Source: Dyadobacter sp. MSC1_007 (GTDB taxonomy: Bacteria > Bacteroidota > Bacteroidia > Cytophagales > Spirosomataceae). Taken from it: a DNA stretch of 64,000 nt. The position numbers and the translations under genes were made by a program. Position 1 is the first letter of the stretch. Each line of letters starts with the position of its first letter. This document shows positions 1 to 8,684 of this stretch, piece after piece. The notes beneath the pieces are model-generated. The model did no database searches, was not told where the DNA came from, and saw nothing but the letters and a program-made list of their open reading frames with translations. The DNA is taken from positions 92,963-156,962 of the forward strand of contig NZ_JAMOZL010000017.1 in the NCBI RefSeq assembly GCF_023667495.1. The letters run 5' to 3'.

Positions 1-395
1 TGTTTCGGGGTGGCCGCGTCTGCTTTCAGCAGGTTTTCAATGCGTTTCTTTTCATGCAGAAGATTGTCAAGCCTCACCTGCGAAACCGCAATCTGCTGTT
101 TATACACATTTGTCTGCGCCACAATATCGGGTACCCGGCTGCCGGTTGCCCTGATCTGGGCTTCGAGTTGTTTCTTTTTCAGGAACAATTGCAGACTATC
201 GATATAACCTACAATTTGCCCCTCTTTGAGCTGCTGGCCCTCTTCCAGGTCCAGTTGCATGATCCGCCCGCTGGCTTCGGCCGACACAATGGTTTCGACG
301 GCTTCGAACGTACCTGAGGCGTCGTAGGGATTCTCATTTTCTTTGCAGCCGGTCAGCAATGCCGCGAAAAGAACAAAATACTTGTATGCTTTCAT
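1..395 (-). CDS. HlyD-family efflux periplasmic adaptor (partial)
   Basis: This is the first ~131 residues of a membrane-fusion adaptor; the C-terminal part lies left of the window. The start (MKAYKYFVLF) is followed by a lipobox ending in Cys17 (LLTGC), so the protein is probably anchored as a lipoprotein in the periplasm. A biotinyl/lipoyl-like stretch follows (TIVSAEASGRIMQLDLEEGQ), then the beginning of the coiled-coil hairpin rich in Lys, Glu and Gln. Adaptors of this family connect an inner-membrane pump to a TolC channel. The gene lies 30 bases downstream of the TolC-type gene on the same strand, so both belong to one efflux operon controlled by the TetR-type repressor at its head. The pump subunit itself is outside the window. 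Confidence 0.88.
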   Translation of the reverse strand, partial: MKAYKYFVLFAALLTGCKENENPYDASGTFEAVETIVSAEASGRIMQLDLEEGQQLKEGQIVGYIDSLQLFLKKKQLEAQIRATGSRVPDIVAQTNVYKQQIAVSQVRLDNLLHEKKRIENLLKADAATPK

Positions 396-425
396 GATGT
401 TTTGATTGAATAGTATTCAGGTCGT

Positions 426-1718
426 TTAGTTGATTGAGCCTGTCGTGCCCAGGGTAGTTTGCCGGTTGTATTGCGCCATGAGGAGCTGGATTTCGTGCAG
501 GATCTTGCTTTGCCTGGCCTGGTCCTCAGCGTTCACTTCACGGAGATAGTCGTTGGTATTGATCACCCCGTTTTCGAGCTGGGCCACAGCGGTAGTCTTG
601 ATATTTTCTCGCAAAGCAATGATATCGTCGTCAGTAGCCACCAATTGCCCAAGCCTTTCAAGATCAGCATCTTGCTGGCCAAGAGTAAGGTTAGTATTGT
701 ATAAAAATGTCTCCTTTTGCAACCGGATGGCCTCCCTGCTGTTGCTGATGAGCGCCCTGTCTTTTTTAATCGTATAAAGACCGGATAATGACCAGTTTAG
801 CCTAACACCGGTAATGTAATAGGGATCGAAGCTATTGCTGAGAATATTCAATGCGGGCCTGCCCATACCTCCCTGGAAAAAGAAATTAAGCTTCGGCCGG
901 TTTCTCACGTCGAGGAGCTGGGACTGAATATCAAGGCTTTGATTTTGAAAATCGTACAATTTAAGCTCCGGCCTGGCCACCTCGCCGGTTTGTGCCAATG
1001 GCACTGGCTTTTCAAGTACTGTTGAATCGGATAACGACTGGCCCGTCAGAATGCCCAATATATTCAGGTAAGCTTTTCGGTTTGATTGGAGTTCGATCGT
1101 ACGCTGGTCGGCTTTGAGCAGTTCCGCGCGCAAGGCCGAAGCATTGCTCTTGAATGCAGTACCATTATCGATCAATGCCTGCACTTTCCTGATCCCGAGC
1201 TGAATATCTTTTTTTAACAGCTCATTCTGCCGCACTTGCTCGTCGATCATCAGTACACCGAAAAAAATCTGGTTCACCCGCTCATTCAGCTTATAAAGCT
1301 CGACTTCCAGCTTCTGGCTTTCCACTATCGCCGTTGCCTCCTGTGCGCGGATTTGCGTACGAATGTTTCCACCATCGTAAATGGCCTGCGTCACTTCACC
1401 ATAAACCTTATATTGGTCCTTATTAATCGTCGGGAATTCCGCTCCTGGGATAGCAACAGGCAGTTTAAACTCCGTTACCGCCGATTGATAAGTCGCCTGC
1501 CCCTGAATGACCAGTTGCGGCAGATAACCTTTCGCCGCATTATCGACGGAATAGTCCTTTGTTTTATTAATGAGGTCAAACTGGCGGACCATTGGATAAT
1601 TCTGCCGTGCCAGCTTATATGCTTCTGTTATGCTCAGAGGCATATTTTGCGCCTGCGAATCTAAACCAGGCAGCCAGAGACAAATCACAACGAGTGTTTT
1701 ACAAACTATCTTAATCAT
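426..1718 (-). CDS. TolC family outer-membrane efflux protein
   Basis: 430 residues, the usual size for a TolC-type channel, with an N-terminal signal peptide (cleavage near SQAQ, residue ~23). Long heptad-like helical segments (residues ~100-220 and ~310-420) correspond to the two tandem outer-membrane efflux protein repeats that build the trans-periplasmic barrel. It would be the exit duct for the adaptor encoded directly downstream. The palindrome at 1737-1752 lies 18 bases upstream of its start codon, so transcription is probably repressed by the TetR-type protein encoded upstream. Substrates cannot be told from sequence. Confidence 0.9.
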   Translation of the reverse strand: MIKIVCKTLVVICLWLPGLDSQAQNMPLSITEAYKLARQNYPMVRQFDLINKTKDYSVDNAAKGYLPQLVIQGQATYQSAVTEFKLPVAIPGAEFPTINKDQYKVYGEVTQAIYDGGNIRTQIRAQEATAIVESQKLEVELYKLNERVNQIFFGVLMIDEQVRQNELLKKDIQLGIRKVQALIDNGTAFKSNASALRAELLKADQRTIELQSNRKAYLNILGILTGQSLSDSTVLEKPVPLAQTGEVARPELKLYDFQNQSLDIQSQLLDVRNRPKLNFFFQGGMGRPALNILSNSFDPYYITGVRLNWSLSGLYTIKKDRALISNSREAIRLQKETFLYNTNLTLGQQDADLERLGQLVATDDDIIALRENIKTTAVAQLENGVINTNDYLREVNAEDQARQSKILHEIQLLMAQYNRQTTLGTTGSIN

Positions 1719-1736
1719 TTTATTTATTCGTTTTAT

Positions 1737-1752
1737 TTAATCATATGATTAA
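1737..1752. promoter_or_regulatory. TetR operator, tolC-proximal copy
   Basis: Perfect 16-base palindrome TTAATCATATGATTAA in the gap between the tetR stop and the tolC start. On the minus strand a TTTG at 1764-1761 and a weak -7-like TAAATAAA at 1739-1732 place the palindrome between the promoter boxes, which suits repression by occlusion. The same half-sites (TTAATCA/TGATTAA) recur upstream of tetR at 2442-2457. Confidence 0.75.
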
Positions 1753-1770
1753 TTGATATGCAAAAAATTT

Positions 1771-2382
1771 TCAGGGGTTATCCAGCATCATTTTAATCCA
1801 GCCCGGGATCAGTTTCTTCCGCTGCTCCATCATGCCACGGTAATTGTCTTCGCCACCCGCAATGGGTTGCAATATAGGTTTGGCAACAAATGGAAATAAA
1901 GTCATACCCAGGAGGTTCATCAAAAAATGAAAAGGGTTGATATCGTTCCGCCGGGCGATCAGCTGTTTGATAAACACCGACTCCGTCAGATGTTTCCTGG
2001 CCTGGAACCTGTTCGAAAGTTGCTCGGGATTATTCCTGATCTCGCTAAGCACAAAAATCGGCAGGTCGGGATGTTCGAGGAGCATAGTAATATAATTGTC
2101 GGTAATCTTATCCAGTTTCTCTTCCAGTGTCGTGGTTGAATCGTTCAATATGGGAGCAAGTACTCCAAACAGTTTATCGATCCGCTCGGCCATCACGATC
2201 TGGAAAAGCTTTTCTTTACTTCTGAAATAATAGTTCAGCAATGCCAGATTAATGCCTGCCTCTTCGGCAATATCCCTCGTCCGGGCATTGCCGTACCCTT
2301 TTTTGGTAAACACGATACTCGCCGCTTCCTTGATTTTTTCTTCCGTCGAAAGATCCAGTTCCGCCTTCGCCACCTTTGCCAT
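1771..2382 (-). CDS. TetR/AcrR family transcriptional repressor
   Basis: 203 residues. The N-terminal helix-turn-helix (residues ~15-60, with TRDIAEEAGINLALLNYYFRS) is the typical TetR DNA-binding domain: recognition helix followed by the YYFRSKEKL stretch. The C-terminal helical domain would bind a ligand and is too divergent to name one. The gene is first in a minus-strand operon tetR-tolC-adaptor. Two matching palindromes, one upstream of this gene and one upstream of tolC, suggest it represses itself and the efflux genes. Confidence 0.93.
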   Translation of the reverse strand: MAKVAKAELDLSTEEKIKEAASIVFTKKGYGNARTRDIAEEAGINLALLNYYFRSKEKLFQIVMAERIDKLFGVLAPILNDSTTTLEEKLDKITDNYITMLLEHPDLPIFVLSEIRNNPEQLSNRFQARKHLTESVFIKQLIARRNDINPFHFLMNLLGMTLFPFVAKPILQPIAGGEDNYRGMMEQRKKLIPGWIKMMLDNP

Positions 2383-2405
2383 TTGTCAATTTCTTTATAA
2401 CAGCT

Positions 2406-2437
2406 CAAAGGTATAAGTGATTTTTTATTTATACAAA
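2406..2437 (-). promoter_or_regulatory. Bacteroidota-type promoter of tetR
   Basis: On the minus strand TTTG (2437-2434), a 20-base spacer, then TACCTTTG (2413-2406), an exact match to TTTG-N19/20-TAnnTTTG. The predicted transcript begins about 15-20 bases before the tetR start codon. The operator at 2442-2457 sits immediately upstream of the -33 box. Confidence 0.65.
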
Positions 2438-2441
2438 TTAT

Positions 2442-2457
2442 TTAATCAAATGATTAA
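2442..2457. promoter_or_regulatory. TetR operator, tetR-proximal copy
   Basis: Inverted repeat TTAATCA-AA-TGATTAA, identical in its 7-base arms to the palindrome before tolC and differing only in the two central bases (AA instead of TA). It flanks the -33 box of the tetR promoter, as expected for an autoregulatory site. Confidence 0.75.
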
Positions 2458-2546
2458 TAAAATAAGGTACGCTCGTAAAAACCATCAAGCACATCCATTT
2501 TGAAAGGGTATTCGTGTTTAGTTTTGAACTTCCGCCCCAAAACCTG

Positions 2547-2575
2547 TTGAAATATTAATTACCCTCGTAATTTTG
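2547..2575 (+). promoter_or_regulatory. Bacteroidota-type promoter of lepA
   Basis: TTG at 2547-2549, an 18-base spacer, and TAATTTTG at 2568-2575, an exact TAnnTTTG -7 box. The predicted start lies near 2582, leaving a leader of about 48 bases before the lepA ATG at 2630. Confidence 0.6.
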
Positions 2576-2629
2576 CGGTTGCTTTGGCCTGAACTTTACA
2601 TTCAAAGCGTTTGAATAGGAACTACCTTC

Positions 2630-4417
2630 ATGAAGAAAATCCGTAATTTTTGCATTATTGCCCATATTGACCACGGGAAAAGCACTTTGGCAGACCGCTT
2701 GCTGGAATTTACAAAAACCGTATCCCACCGCGACATGCAGGCGCAGCTTTTGGACAATATGGATCTGGAACGCGAACGAGGCATCACCATTAAGAGCCAC
2801 GCGATCCAGATGAACTATGTTTATAAAGGAGAAGAATATATACTGAACCTGATCGATACGCCGGGACACGTGGACTTTTCCTACGAAGTTTCCCGCTCGA
2901 TTGCCGCCTGTGAGGGCGCATTGTTGCTCGTGGACGCTTCACAAGGCACAGAAGCCCAGACGATCTCCAACCTCTACCTGGCGATCAACCACGACCTCGT
3001 CATTATCCCTGTACTCAACAAGATTGACCTTCCCGGCGCAAGGCCAGAGGAGATCAAGGATGAAATGGTGGACCTCCTGGGCTGCGAACGTGCGGACATT
3101 ATTCCCGCGAGCGGCAAGGAAGGAATTGGTGTTGAAGATATATTGAATGCAATTGTAGAGCGTATTCCTGCGCCCGTCGGTGATCCTGACGGCCCCTTGC
3201 AAGCACTGATCTTTGACTCTGTTTTTAACTCATACCGCGGTATCGAAGTTATTTTCCGGGTTAAAAACGGCAGCATTAGGAAAGGCGACAAAGTAAAGTT
3301 CATGGCTACCGGCAAGGAATATTTTGCCGATGAGATCGGAACGCTAGGTCTTGCACAAATTCCGAAACAAGTCGTGGAATGCGGAGACGTGGGTTACTTG
3401 ATCTCGGGTATCAAAGTGGCCAAAGAAGTAAAAGTAGGCGACACGTTCACCCACATCGATCGTCCTGCAAGTGAGGCAATTGTAGGTTTTTCGGAAGTAA
3501 AACCGATGGTTTTTGCGGGTATTTACCCGGTAGACACCAGCGAGTTTGAAGAGCTTCGCGAGGCGATGGAAAAGTTGCAGCTGAACGACGCGGCGCTTGT
3601 ATGGGAGCCTGAAACTTCGGCGGCCCTCGGCTTTGGTTTCCGTTGCGGCTTCCTTGGAATGCTGCACATGGAGATCGTGCAAGAACGTCTGGAACGCGAG
3701 TTCGACATGACGGTGATCACTACGGTGCCGTCGGTGCAGTTCAGGGTGCTTAATACGAAGGATAAACTGCTCAATATCAGCGCACCTTCCGAAATGCCTG
3801 ATCCTAACCACATTAAATATATCGAGGAGCCTTATATCAATGCACAGATCATCACCAAATCGGACTACATTGGCCCGATCCTGAATTTGTGTATGGACAA
3901 GCGTGGTATCCTCAAAAACCAGATTTACCTCACCTCCGAACGTGTGGAACTGCAATTCCTGATCCCGCTGGCTGAGGTGGTTTTCGACTTTTTTGATAAA
4001 CTCAAAACCATATCGAGAGGATACGCGTCGCTGGATTACGAACTGGCCGGCTACCAGGAATCCGACATGGTGAAACTGGACGTAATGCTCAACGGCGAGC
4101 CCGTAGATGCGCTTTCGGCCATTGTACACCGTTCGAAATCCTATGAATGGGGCAAGAAGCTGTGCGAAAAGCTACGCGAGCTGATTCCGAGACAAATGTT
4201 TGAGATCGCCATTCAGGCTGCCATCGGACAGAAGATTATTGCCCGCGAAACCGTGAAAGCCATGCGGAAGGACGTTTTGGCGAAATGTTATGGCGGTGAT
4301 ATCTCCCGGAAACGCAAACTCCTTGAAAAACAGAAGAAAGGGAAAAAACGGATGCGTCAGGTTGGAAACGTAGAGATTCCACAGGAAGCATTTATGGCTG
4401 TTTTGAAGATCAACTAA
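2630..4417 (+). CDS. lepA: Elongation factor 4 (LepA, back-translocating GTPase)
   Basis: 595 residues, the normal length of EF-4. The GTPase motifs are intact: P-loop AHIDHGKST (residues 11-19), DTPGH (76-80) and NKID (130-133). Domain II, the two EF-G-like alpha/beta domains and the LepA-specific C-terminal domain follow, ending in the basic segment KRKLLEKQKKGKKRMRQVG that contacts the ribosome. LepA binds ribosomes on the cytoplasmic side of the membrane and helps with stalled or slowly assembling ribosomes. It is a stand-alone gene with its own promoter; the usual neighbour lepB is absent here. Confidence 0.98.
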   Translation: MKKIRNFCIIAHIDHGKSTLADRLLEFTKTVSHRDMQAQLLDNMDLERERGITIKSHAIQMNYVYKGEEYILNLIDTPGHVDFSYEVSRSIAACEGALLLVDASQGTEAQTISNLYLAINHDLVIIPVLNKIDLPGARPEEIKDEMVDLLGCERADIIPASGKEGIGVEDILNAIVERIPAPVGDPDGPLQALIFDSVFNSYRGIEVIFRVKNGSIRKGDKVKFMATGKEYFADEIGTLGLAQIPKQVVECGDVGYLISGIKVAKEVKVGDTFTHIDRPASEAIVGFSEVKPMVFAGIYPVDTSEFEELREAMEKLQLNDAALVWEPETSAALGFGFRCGFLGMLHMEIVQERLEREFDMTVITTVPSVQFRVLNTKDKLLNISAPSEMPDPNHIKYIEEPYINAQIITKSDYIGPILNLCMDKRGILKNQIYLTSERVELQFLIPLAEVVFDFFDKLKTISRGYASLDYELAGYQESDMVKLDVMLNGEPVDALSAIVHRSKSYEWGKKLCEKLRELIPRQMFEIAIQAAIGQKIIARETVKAMRKDVLAKCYGGDISRKRKLLEKQKKGKKRMRQVGNVEIPQEAFMAVLKIN

Positions 4418-4473
4418 AAATTCCAGCGGTTCAGAATTCTGATAAAAGCAGGTGCAAAATTGCCCTTTTATTG

Positions 4474-4481
4474 TAATTTTG
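4474..4481 (+). promoter_or_regulatory. -7 promoter box upstream of the E2 gene
   Basis: TAATTTTG matches the TAnnTTTG -7 consensus; a convincing TTTG at the right distance is not visible. The box lies inside the longest open frame of the downstream gene (which could begin at 4460), which argues for the internal ATG at 4529 as the true start. Confidence 0.45.
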
Positions 4482-4528
4482 ACCAAAGTCTAATTTCGAC
4501 CAAGAACAAAAATACCTTAACAAGCGAT

Positions 4529-6199
4529 ATGGCAGAAGTAATTCGTATGCCCAAAATGAGCGACACCATGGAAGAAGGTGTTATCGCAGAATGGCACAAA
4601 AAAGTAGGTGATAAAATTAAATCCGGTGAGGTGATTGCTGAGGTCGAAACCGATAAGGCTACCATGGACCTGGAATCTTATTATGACGGTACGCTTCTTT
4701 ACATTGGTGTAAATAAAGGTGATGCGGTTCCTATTAACGGCATTATGGCTATCGTCGGTGCCGAAGGCGAGGACTATAAATCGCTGCTTGAAGGCGGAAA
4801 CGGAGCTGCCACCAACGGCGCTGCAGCCCCTGCGCAAGAAGAAGCCAAACCGGCTCCCGCTGCACCAGCAGTGGAAACCGTTACACCTCAACCTGCTCCC
4901 AAAGCTGCCGCACCTGCTGAGAAAATCAACGCTGCCGTGGTACGTATGCCCAAAATGAGCGATACGATGGAAGAAGGGACTTTGGTTTCGTGGCAGAAAA
5001 AAGTTGGAGATAAAGTAAAATCAGGTGACATATTGGCCGAAGTCGAAACCGACAAGGCAACTATGGAACTGGAAGCATACGAAGACGGAACATTGCTGTA
5101 CGTCGGCATTAAAGAAGGCGAAGCGGTTCCTGTGGATGCCATTATCGCGGTAATCGGTGAAGAAGGGTCGAATGTAGAAGCATTACTTGCCCGTGAAAAC
5201 GGAGAAGTACCGGCCGAAGCACCAGCTGCTGCAAGCACAGCTCAGGCTGCACCTGCACAAGTAAACGGTTCAGAAAAAGCAGTATCAGTGGCAGATTCTG
5301 GCGACCGCGTGAAAGCTTCACCTCTTGCGAAACGTCTGGCTGACGAAAAAGGCATTAACCTGAGCCAGGTAGCAGGAAGCGGCGACAACGGGCGCATTGT
5401 AAAACGCGACGTGGACGAGTTTAAGCCTGCTGCAAAAACGGAAGCACCAGCTGTATCAGCATCTGCTCCGGCAGCAAAACCAGCCGAAACTGCTGCTCCA
5501 AGCGCACCTGCAAGCGGAGATTTCACAGATACGCCTATCTCGCAAATGCGCAAGACTATCGCACGCAGATTGAGCGAAAGCTTGTTCACAGCACCGCATT
5601 TCTATGTGACCATGGAAATCGTGATGGACAAAGCAATGGCCCTGCGTCCGCAACTGAACGACGTGAGCCCTGCGAAAATCTCTTTCAACGACATGGTGAT
5701 CAAAGCTTGCGCCGTGGCGTTGAGACAACATCCTGCCGTAAATTCCGCGTGGCTGGGTGACAAGATCAGAAAATACAATTATGTCAATATAGGTGTTGCC
5801 GTGGCTGTGGACGAAGGTCTGCTGGTACCGGTGATCCGCGACGCCGATAAGAAAACGCTTTCTGTCATTTCTGGTGAGGTAAAAGACCTTGCTGGCAAGG
5901 CGAAGGACAAAAAGCTACAACCGAAGGATTGGGAAGGCAATACATTCTCGGTTTCTAACCTGGGTATGTTTGGTGTAGACGAATTTACAGCCATCATCAA
6001 CCCGCCGGATTCCTGCATTCTGGCTATCGGGGCGATCAAAAAGGTAGCGGCTTTCAAAGAGGACGGAACGGTTTATCCGACCAACATCATGAAAGTTACA
6101 TTGTCTGCCGATCACCGTGTGGTAGATGGTGCAACCGCTGCACAGTTCCTTTTGACAGTAAAAAAACTGTTGGAAGAGCCAATGAGCATGCTGGTTTAA
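4529..6199 (+). CDS. pdhC: Pyruvate dehydrogenase E2, dihydrolipoyllysine acetyltransferase
   Basis: 556 residues from the chosen start MAEVIRMPKM. Two lipoyl domains are present, each with the ETDKAT lipoylation motif (Lys43 and Lys176), joined by Ala/Pro-rich flexible linkers. A peripheral subunit-binding domain (residues ~255-295, VKASPLAKRLADEKG) follows, then the 2-oxoacid dehydrogenase catalytic domain ending in SADHRVVDG with His529 and Asp533. It transfers the acetyl group from the E1-bound intermediate to CoA within the pyruvate dehydrogenase complex. The nearly identical start of both lipoyl domains (RMPKMSDTMEEG) points to duplication. E1 and E3 genes are not in the window. An extended start at 4460 is less likely because a promoter-like box lies in that stretch. 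Confidence 0.95.
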   Translation: MAEVIRMPKMSDTMEEGVIAEWHKKVGDKIKSGEVIAEVETDKATMDLESYYDGTLLYIGVNKGDAVPINGIMAIVGAEGEDYKSLLEGGNGAATNGAAAPAQEEAKPAPAAPAVETVTPQPAPKAAAPAEKINAAVVRMPKMSDTMEEGTLVSWQKKVGDKVKSGDILAEVETDKATMELEAYEDGTLLYVGIKEGEAVPVDAIIAVIGEEGSNVEALLARENGEVPAEAPAAASTAQAAPAQVNGSEKAVSVADSGDRVKASPLAKRLADEKGINLSQVAGSGDNGRIVKRDVDEFKPAAKTEAPAVSASAPAAKPAETAAPSAPASGDFTDTPISQMRKTIARRLSESLFTAPHFYVTMEIVMDKAMALRPQLNDVSPAKISFNDMVIKACAVALRQHPAVNSAWLGDKIRKYNYVNIGVAVAVDEGLLVPVIRDADKKTLSVISGEVKDLAGKAKDKKLQPKDWEGNTFSVSNLGMFGVDEFTAIINPPDSCILAIGAIKKVAAFKEDGTVYPTNIMKVTLSADHRVVDGATAAQFLLTVKKLLEEPMSMLV

Positions 6200-6223
6200 C
6201 AACCAATAACAAAAAACAAGTAC

Positions 6224-6260
6224 AAAGTGTCAGGTTCTGTAACCTGGCACTTTTGTTTTA
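6224..6260 (+). terminator. Rho-independent terminator after the E2 gene
   Basis: A 13-base stem, AAAGTGTCAGGTT (6224-6236) with AACCTGGCACTTT (6241-6253), loop CTGT, one G-T wobble, followed by a T-rich tail. It lies 24 bases after the stop codon of the E2 gene and separates it from hslV. Confidence 0.8.
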
Positions 6261-6321
6261 AAATGGCTTTAAGAATTTAATATCCTACAAAAGCCGATAA
6301 CAAAGAGTTTAAATAAACGAT

Positions 6322-6861
6322 ATGGAGAAAATACACGCTACCACCGTCCTTGGGGTATTACACAACGGAGCAGTTTCGCTGGGTGCCGATGGCCAGGCTA
6401 CAATGGGCAATACAGTTGCCAAAAGCAATGTAAAGAAGATCAGGACCCTAATGGGCGGCAAGATATTGGTAGGTTTCGCCGGCTCTACTGCCGACGCGTT
6501 TACCCTTCTTGAAAAATTCGAAGAGAAATTGAATGCTTATGGCGGGAATATGAAACGGGCGGCCATTGAGCTAGCAAAAGACTGGCGCACAGATCGTTAT
6601 CTCCGAAAACTGGAAGCGATGATGATTACTGCTAATAAGGATGAAATCCTTGTCATTTCAGGAACCGGCGATGTACTGGAACCCGAAAACGGCATCGCAG
6701 CGATAGGTTCGGGTGGAAACTACGCATTATCGGCGGCCCAGGCTTTGAAAAAACACGCCGGTCATCTTTCGGCAGAAGAAATGGTAAGGGAAGGTCTTAC
6801 TATTGCTGCGGATCTGTGCATTTACACGAATCACAACCTGGTGATCGAAAAGGTGCAATAG
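6322..6861 (+). CDS. hslV: ATP-dependent protease peptidase subunit HslV
   Basis: 179 residues, full length for HslV. The sequence ATTVLGV places the N-terminal-nucleophile threonine at Thr7, so a six-residue propeptide (MEKIHA) should be removed on maturation. The DGQATMGNTV and VKKIRTL stretches are typical of the family, as is the glycine-rich IGSGGNYALSAAQAL near residue 135. HslV forms the double hexameric proteolytic core that works with the unfoldase HslU in the cytoplasm. hslU is not adjacent here. Confidence 0.97.
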   Translation: MEKIHATTVLGVLHNGAVSLGADGQATMGNTVAKSNVKKIRTLMGGKILVGFAGSTADAFTLLEKFEEKLNAYGGNMKRAAIELAKDWRTDRYLRKLEAMMITANKDEILVISGTGDVLEPENGIAAIGSGGNYALSAAQALKKHAGHLSAEEMVREGLTIAADLCIYTNHNLVIEKVQ

Positions 6862-6992
6862 CGCTATTGCGCGAAGCTCTGCTTCGTGCTCAGCTATTCG
6901 CAGGCCTCCGGCCGGAATAAACATGCGACAAGAACATACTGCCAACCGGCCGGAGGCCTTGTAATAGCGTGTGCGAACGGTGACGTTCGCAC
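6855..6992. repeat. Hairpin-rich convergent intergenic region
   Basis: The gap between hslV and dacB is packed with inverted repeats. GCAATAGCGCTATTGC (6855-6870) is a perfect palindrome spanning the hslV stop codon. CGAAGC/GCTTCG (6872-6886) has a three-base loop. AGGCCTCCGGCCGG (6902-6915) pairs perfectly with 6946-6959 across 30 bases. GTGCGAACG/CGTTCGCAC (6971-6992) closes a GTGA loop. An outer pairing of 6863-6870 with 6961-6968 is also possible. No T-tract follows, so a simple terminator does not explain it; a REP-like element or bidirectional 3' end structure is possible. Confidence 0.6.
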
Positions 6993-7006
6993 CATCGCTT
7001 GTATCT

Positions 7007-8479
7007 TCACAGCTCCGCCATCAAAGCCATAATCCGCGCCAGCGAATCGGAAATCACACGATTACTTCCCGGCACGTACTTGTTCGCGATAATCGAAAAG
7101 CTAAGCAATGCCCCCGATTTAGCAGTCACATAACCAGCAAACGCCCGGGTTCCTTCTATTGAACCGCTTTTCACATGCATATTACCAACTGCTTTCGTTC
7201 CTTTCGCGAGGTTACGTACTGTGCCATTCTGTCCAATAATGGCTATGCTTTTATAAAAATCCTGAAAACTGACATCTCCGCTCGCCAGACTAAGAATGTC
7301 CACGAGATTTTGAGTCGTAAGAGACCCCGATGGCGACAAACCGCTGCCGTCTTTGATGTAAAAACCACGCAGATCAGCCCCCCTGCCCGACCAATAGCCG
7401 GTTATAGCCGTCGCTGCATCATCAAAGCCGGATTTACCCGACAATCTTTTCCCCGATTGTTTGAAAAATGCATCGGCAAAAAGATTAATGCTCCAAAAAT
7501 TGGCCTGCTGGCATAGCTCGCGCAGGGGCGGGGATTTGTACTCGTCGATCACCTTTTTGGGATTCGGTGCAATCAGATTCTGATTTCCCGTCACCGGTTC
7601 TTGTTCGGCCACAACCACGCCATTGCCTGATAATGCATTTTTGAGCGCATAGGCGGCATACCAGGCAGGGTCTGGAATGGAGCCTTTGACCGTAAATGCA
7701 CTGCTTCCGGCAGGTACAGTGCCGGTGAGCAGCACGTTGTTGCCAAGCGGGCTGCTATAAATAATCGTCTGATCGCCGGAACCCCGCTCGCCCGTCGTGA
7801 CTTGATTGGTGAATGACAAATAGGGAATGGACGGCTCTGTGCCAATGACTGTCGTGGGATCGCCTGGCTCCACACCCGGTTTGAATTTAATACGGTAAAG
7901 GTTTTCATTAAAGTTCAATCCCTGCACACCAGCGCCATAATAGTTGCCCATATCGCCCCAGATCCAGGTGCTGGCGACGGCTTCTTTGTCGAAAAACGAA
8001 GCGTCCGCCAGGACTTTTCCTTTGATGTATTTGATGCCCGAACGCTTGACGGCAGCCACCCACCGGTTGATCATTTCTGCCGCCGCTGGATAACCTTTAA
8101 ATCGGTCGCTTCCGAGTGACGGGTCTCCCGTTCCATGAATATAGAGGTTCCCTGCGAGCGTATCACCGCGCAGGACGCCGTCATATTCCAGGAAAGTTTG
8201 GAATTTATAATCCCCGCCAAAAAGTGAAAGTACAGTCGCGGTCGACACGAGTTTTAGCGTGGAAGCCGACGGAAGCGACCTTTCCGGGTTAAGGGCAAAG
8301 ACATTAGCCTTGTCCTTTACCGACTTAATACTGACCGCCAGCGTGCCACTTCTCATGAATTCACTGTTTTGTAATTCCAGTACCGCGTCGCTAAGGTTCG
8401 CCAGTGCAACGCTGTCAACGGACTGCGCGAAACCGGACTGACATAGAAGCAGAAAGAGCGAGGGAAGAAGAATTTTCAT
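7007..8479 (-). CDS. dacB: D-alanyl-D-alanine carboxypeptidase/endopeptidase (PBP4, DacB)
   Basis: 490 residues from the start MKILLPSLFL; a start six codons further upstream (8497) is possible, but the chosen one gives a clean signal peptide ending near SGFAQ. All three penicillin-binding motifs are present: S73-T-L-K76 with the nucleophile serine, S330-I-N332, and K437-S-G439. The large insert between the first two motifs is characteristic of class C (PBP4/DacB) enzymes. In the periplasm they trim the terminal D-Ala and cut cross-links in peptidoglycan. Convergent with hslV and divergent from the metallo-hydrolase gene. Confidence 0.95.
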   Translation of the reverse strand: MKILLPSLFLLLCQSGFAQSVDSVALANLSDAVLELQNSEFMRSGTLAVSIKSVKDKANVFALNPERSLPSASTLKLVSTATVLSLFGGDYKFQTFLEYDGVLRGDTLAGNLYIHGTGDPSLGSDRFKGYPAAAEMINRWVAAVKRSGIKYIKGKVLADASFFDKEAVASTWIWGDMGNYYGAGVQGLNFNENLYRIKFKPGVEPGDPTTVIGTEPSIPYLSFTNQVTTGERGSGDQTIIYSSPLGNNVLLTGTVPAGSSAFTVKGSIPDPAWYAAYALKNALSGNGVVVAEQEPVTGNQNLIAPNPKKVIDEYKSPPLRELCQQANFWSINLFADAFFKQSGKRLSGKSGFDDAATAITGYWSGRGADLRGFYIKDGSGLSPSGSLTTQNLVDILSLASGDVSFQDFYKSIAIIGQNGTVRNLAKGTKAVGNMHVKSGSIEGTRAFAGYVTAKSGALLSFSIIANKYVPGSNRVISDSLARIMALMAEL

Positions 8480-8567
8480 AACTTGGTTCAAACTCATTCG
8501 GGAAATGTAAAATCATTGCCTTTATCTAAACTAGTAACTATTGTCCGAATCTCAGGCTGTTTTTTGG

Positions 8568-8575
8568 TACTTTTG
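8568..8575 (+). promoter_or_regulatory. -7 promoter box of the metallo-hydrolase/accA operon
   Basis: TACTTTTG is an exact TAnnTTTG box. The nearest upstream TTG (8541-8543) is 24 bases away, a little far. It would start a transcript near 8582, about 100 bases before the ATG at 8685, and may drive the whole five-gene run up to 14017. Confidence 0.45.
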
Positions 8576-8684
8576 TAAGATATTAGACATTTGATTGGCA
8601 GTTTACAAAGAAAAGATACAATAGTGATATTGATTTTTCCGGCTGCGGAAAAATCCCAATATAGCTTTCACCCATACTATTTAT

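Noticed and set aside
3344..4129. A 261-codon open frame on the minus strand opposite lepA
   Set aside because: It lies wholly inside lepA, its composition (His, Arg and Phe rich) is that of an antisense reading, and lepA is certain.
4460..4528. Upstream extension of the E2 gene start
   Set aside because: The added residues do not belong to the lipoyl domain, and a -7 promoter box lies within the stretch.
6322..6861. 20S-type proteasome subunit
   Set aside because: Length, the TTVLGV start and the DGQATMGN motif fit HslV.
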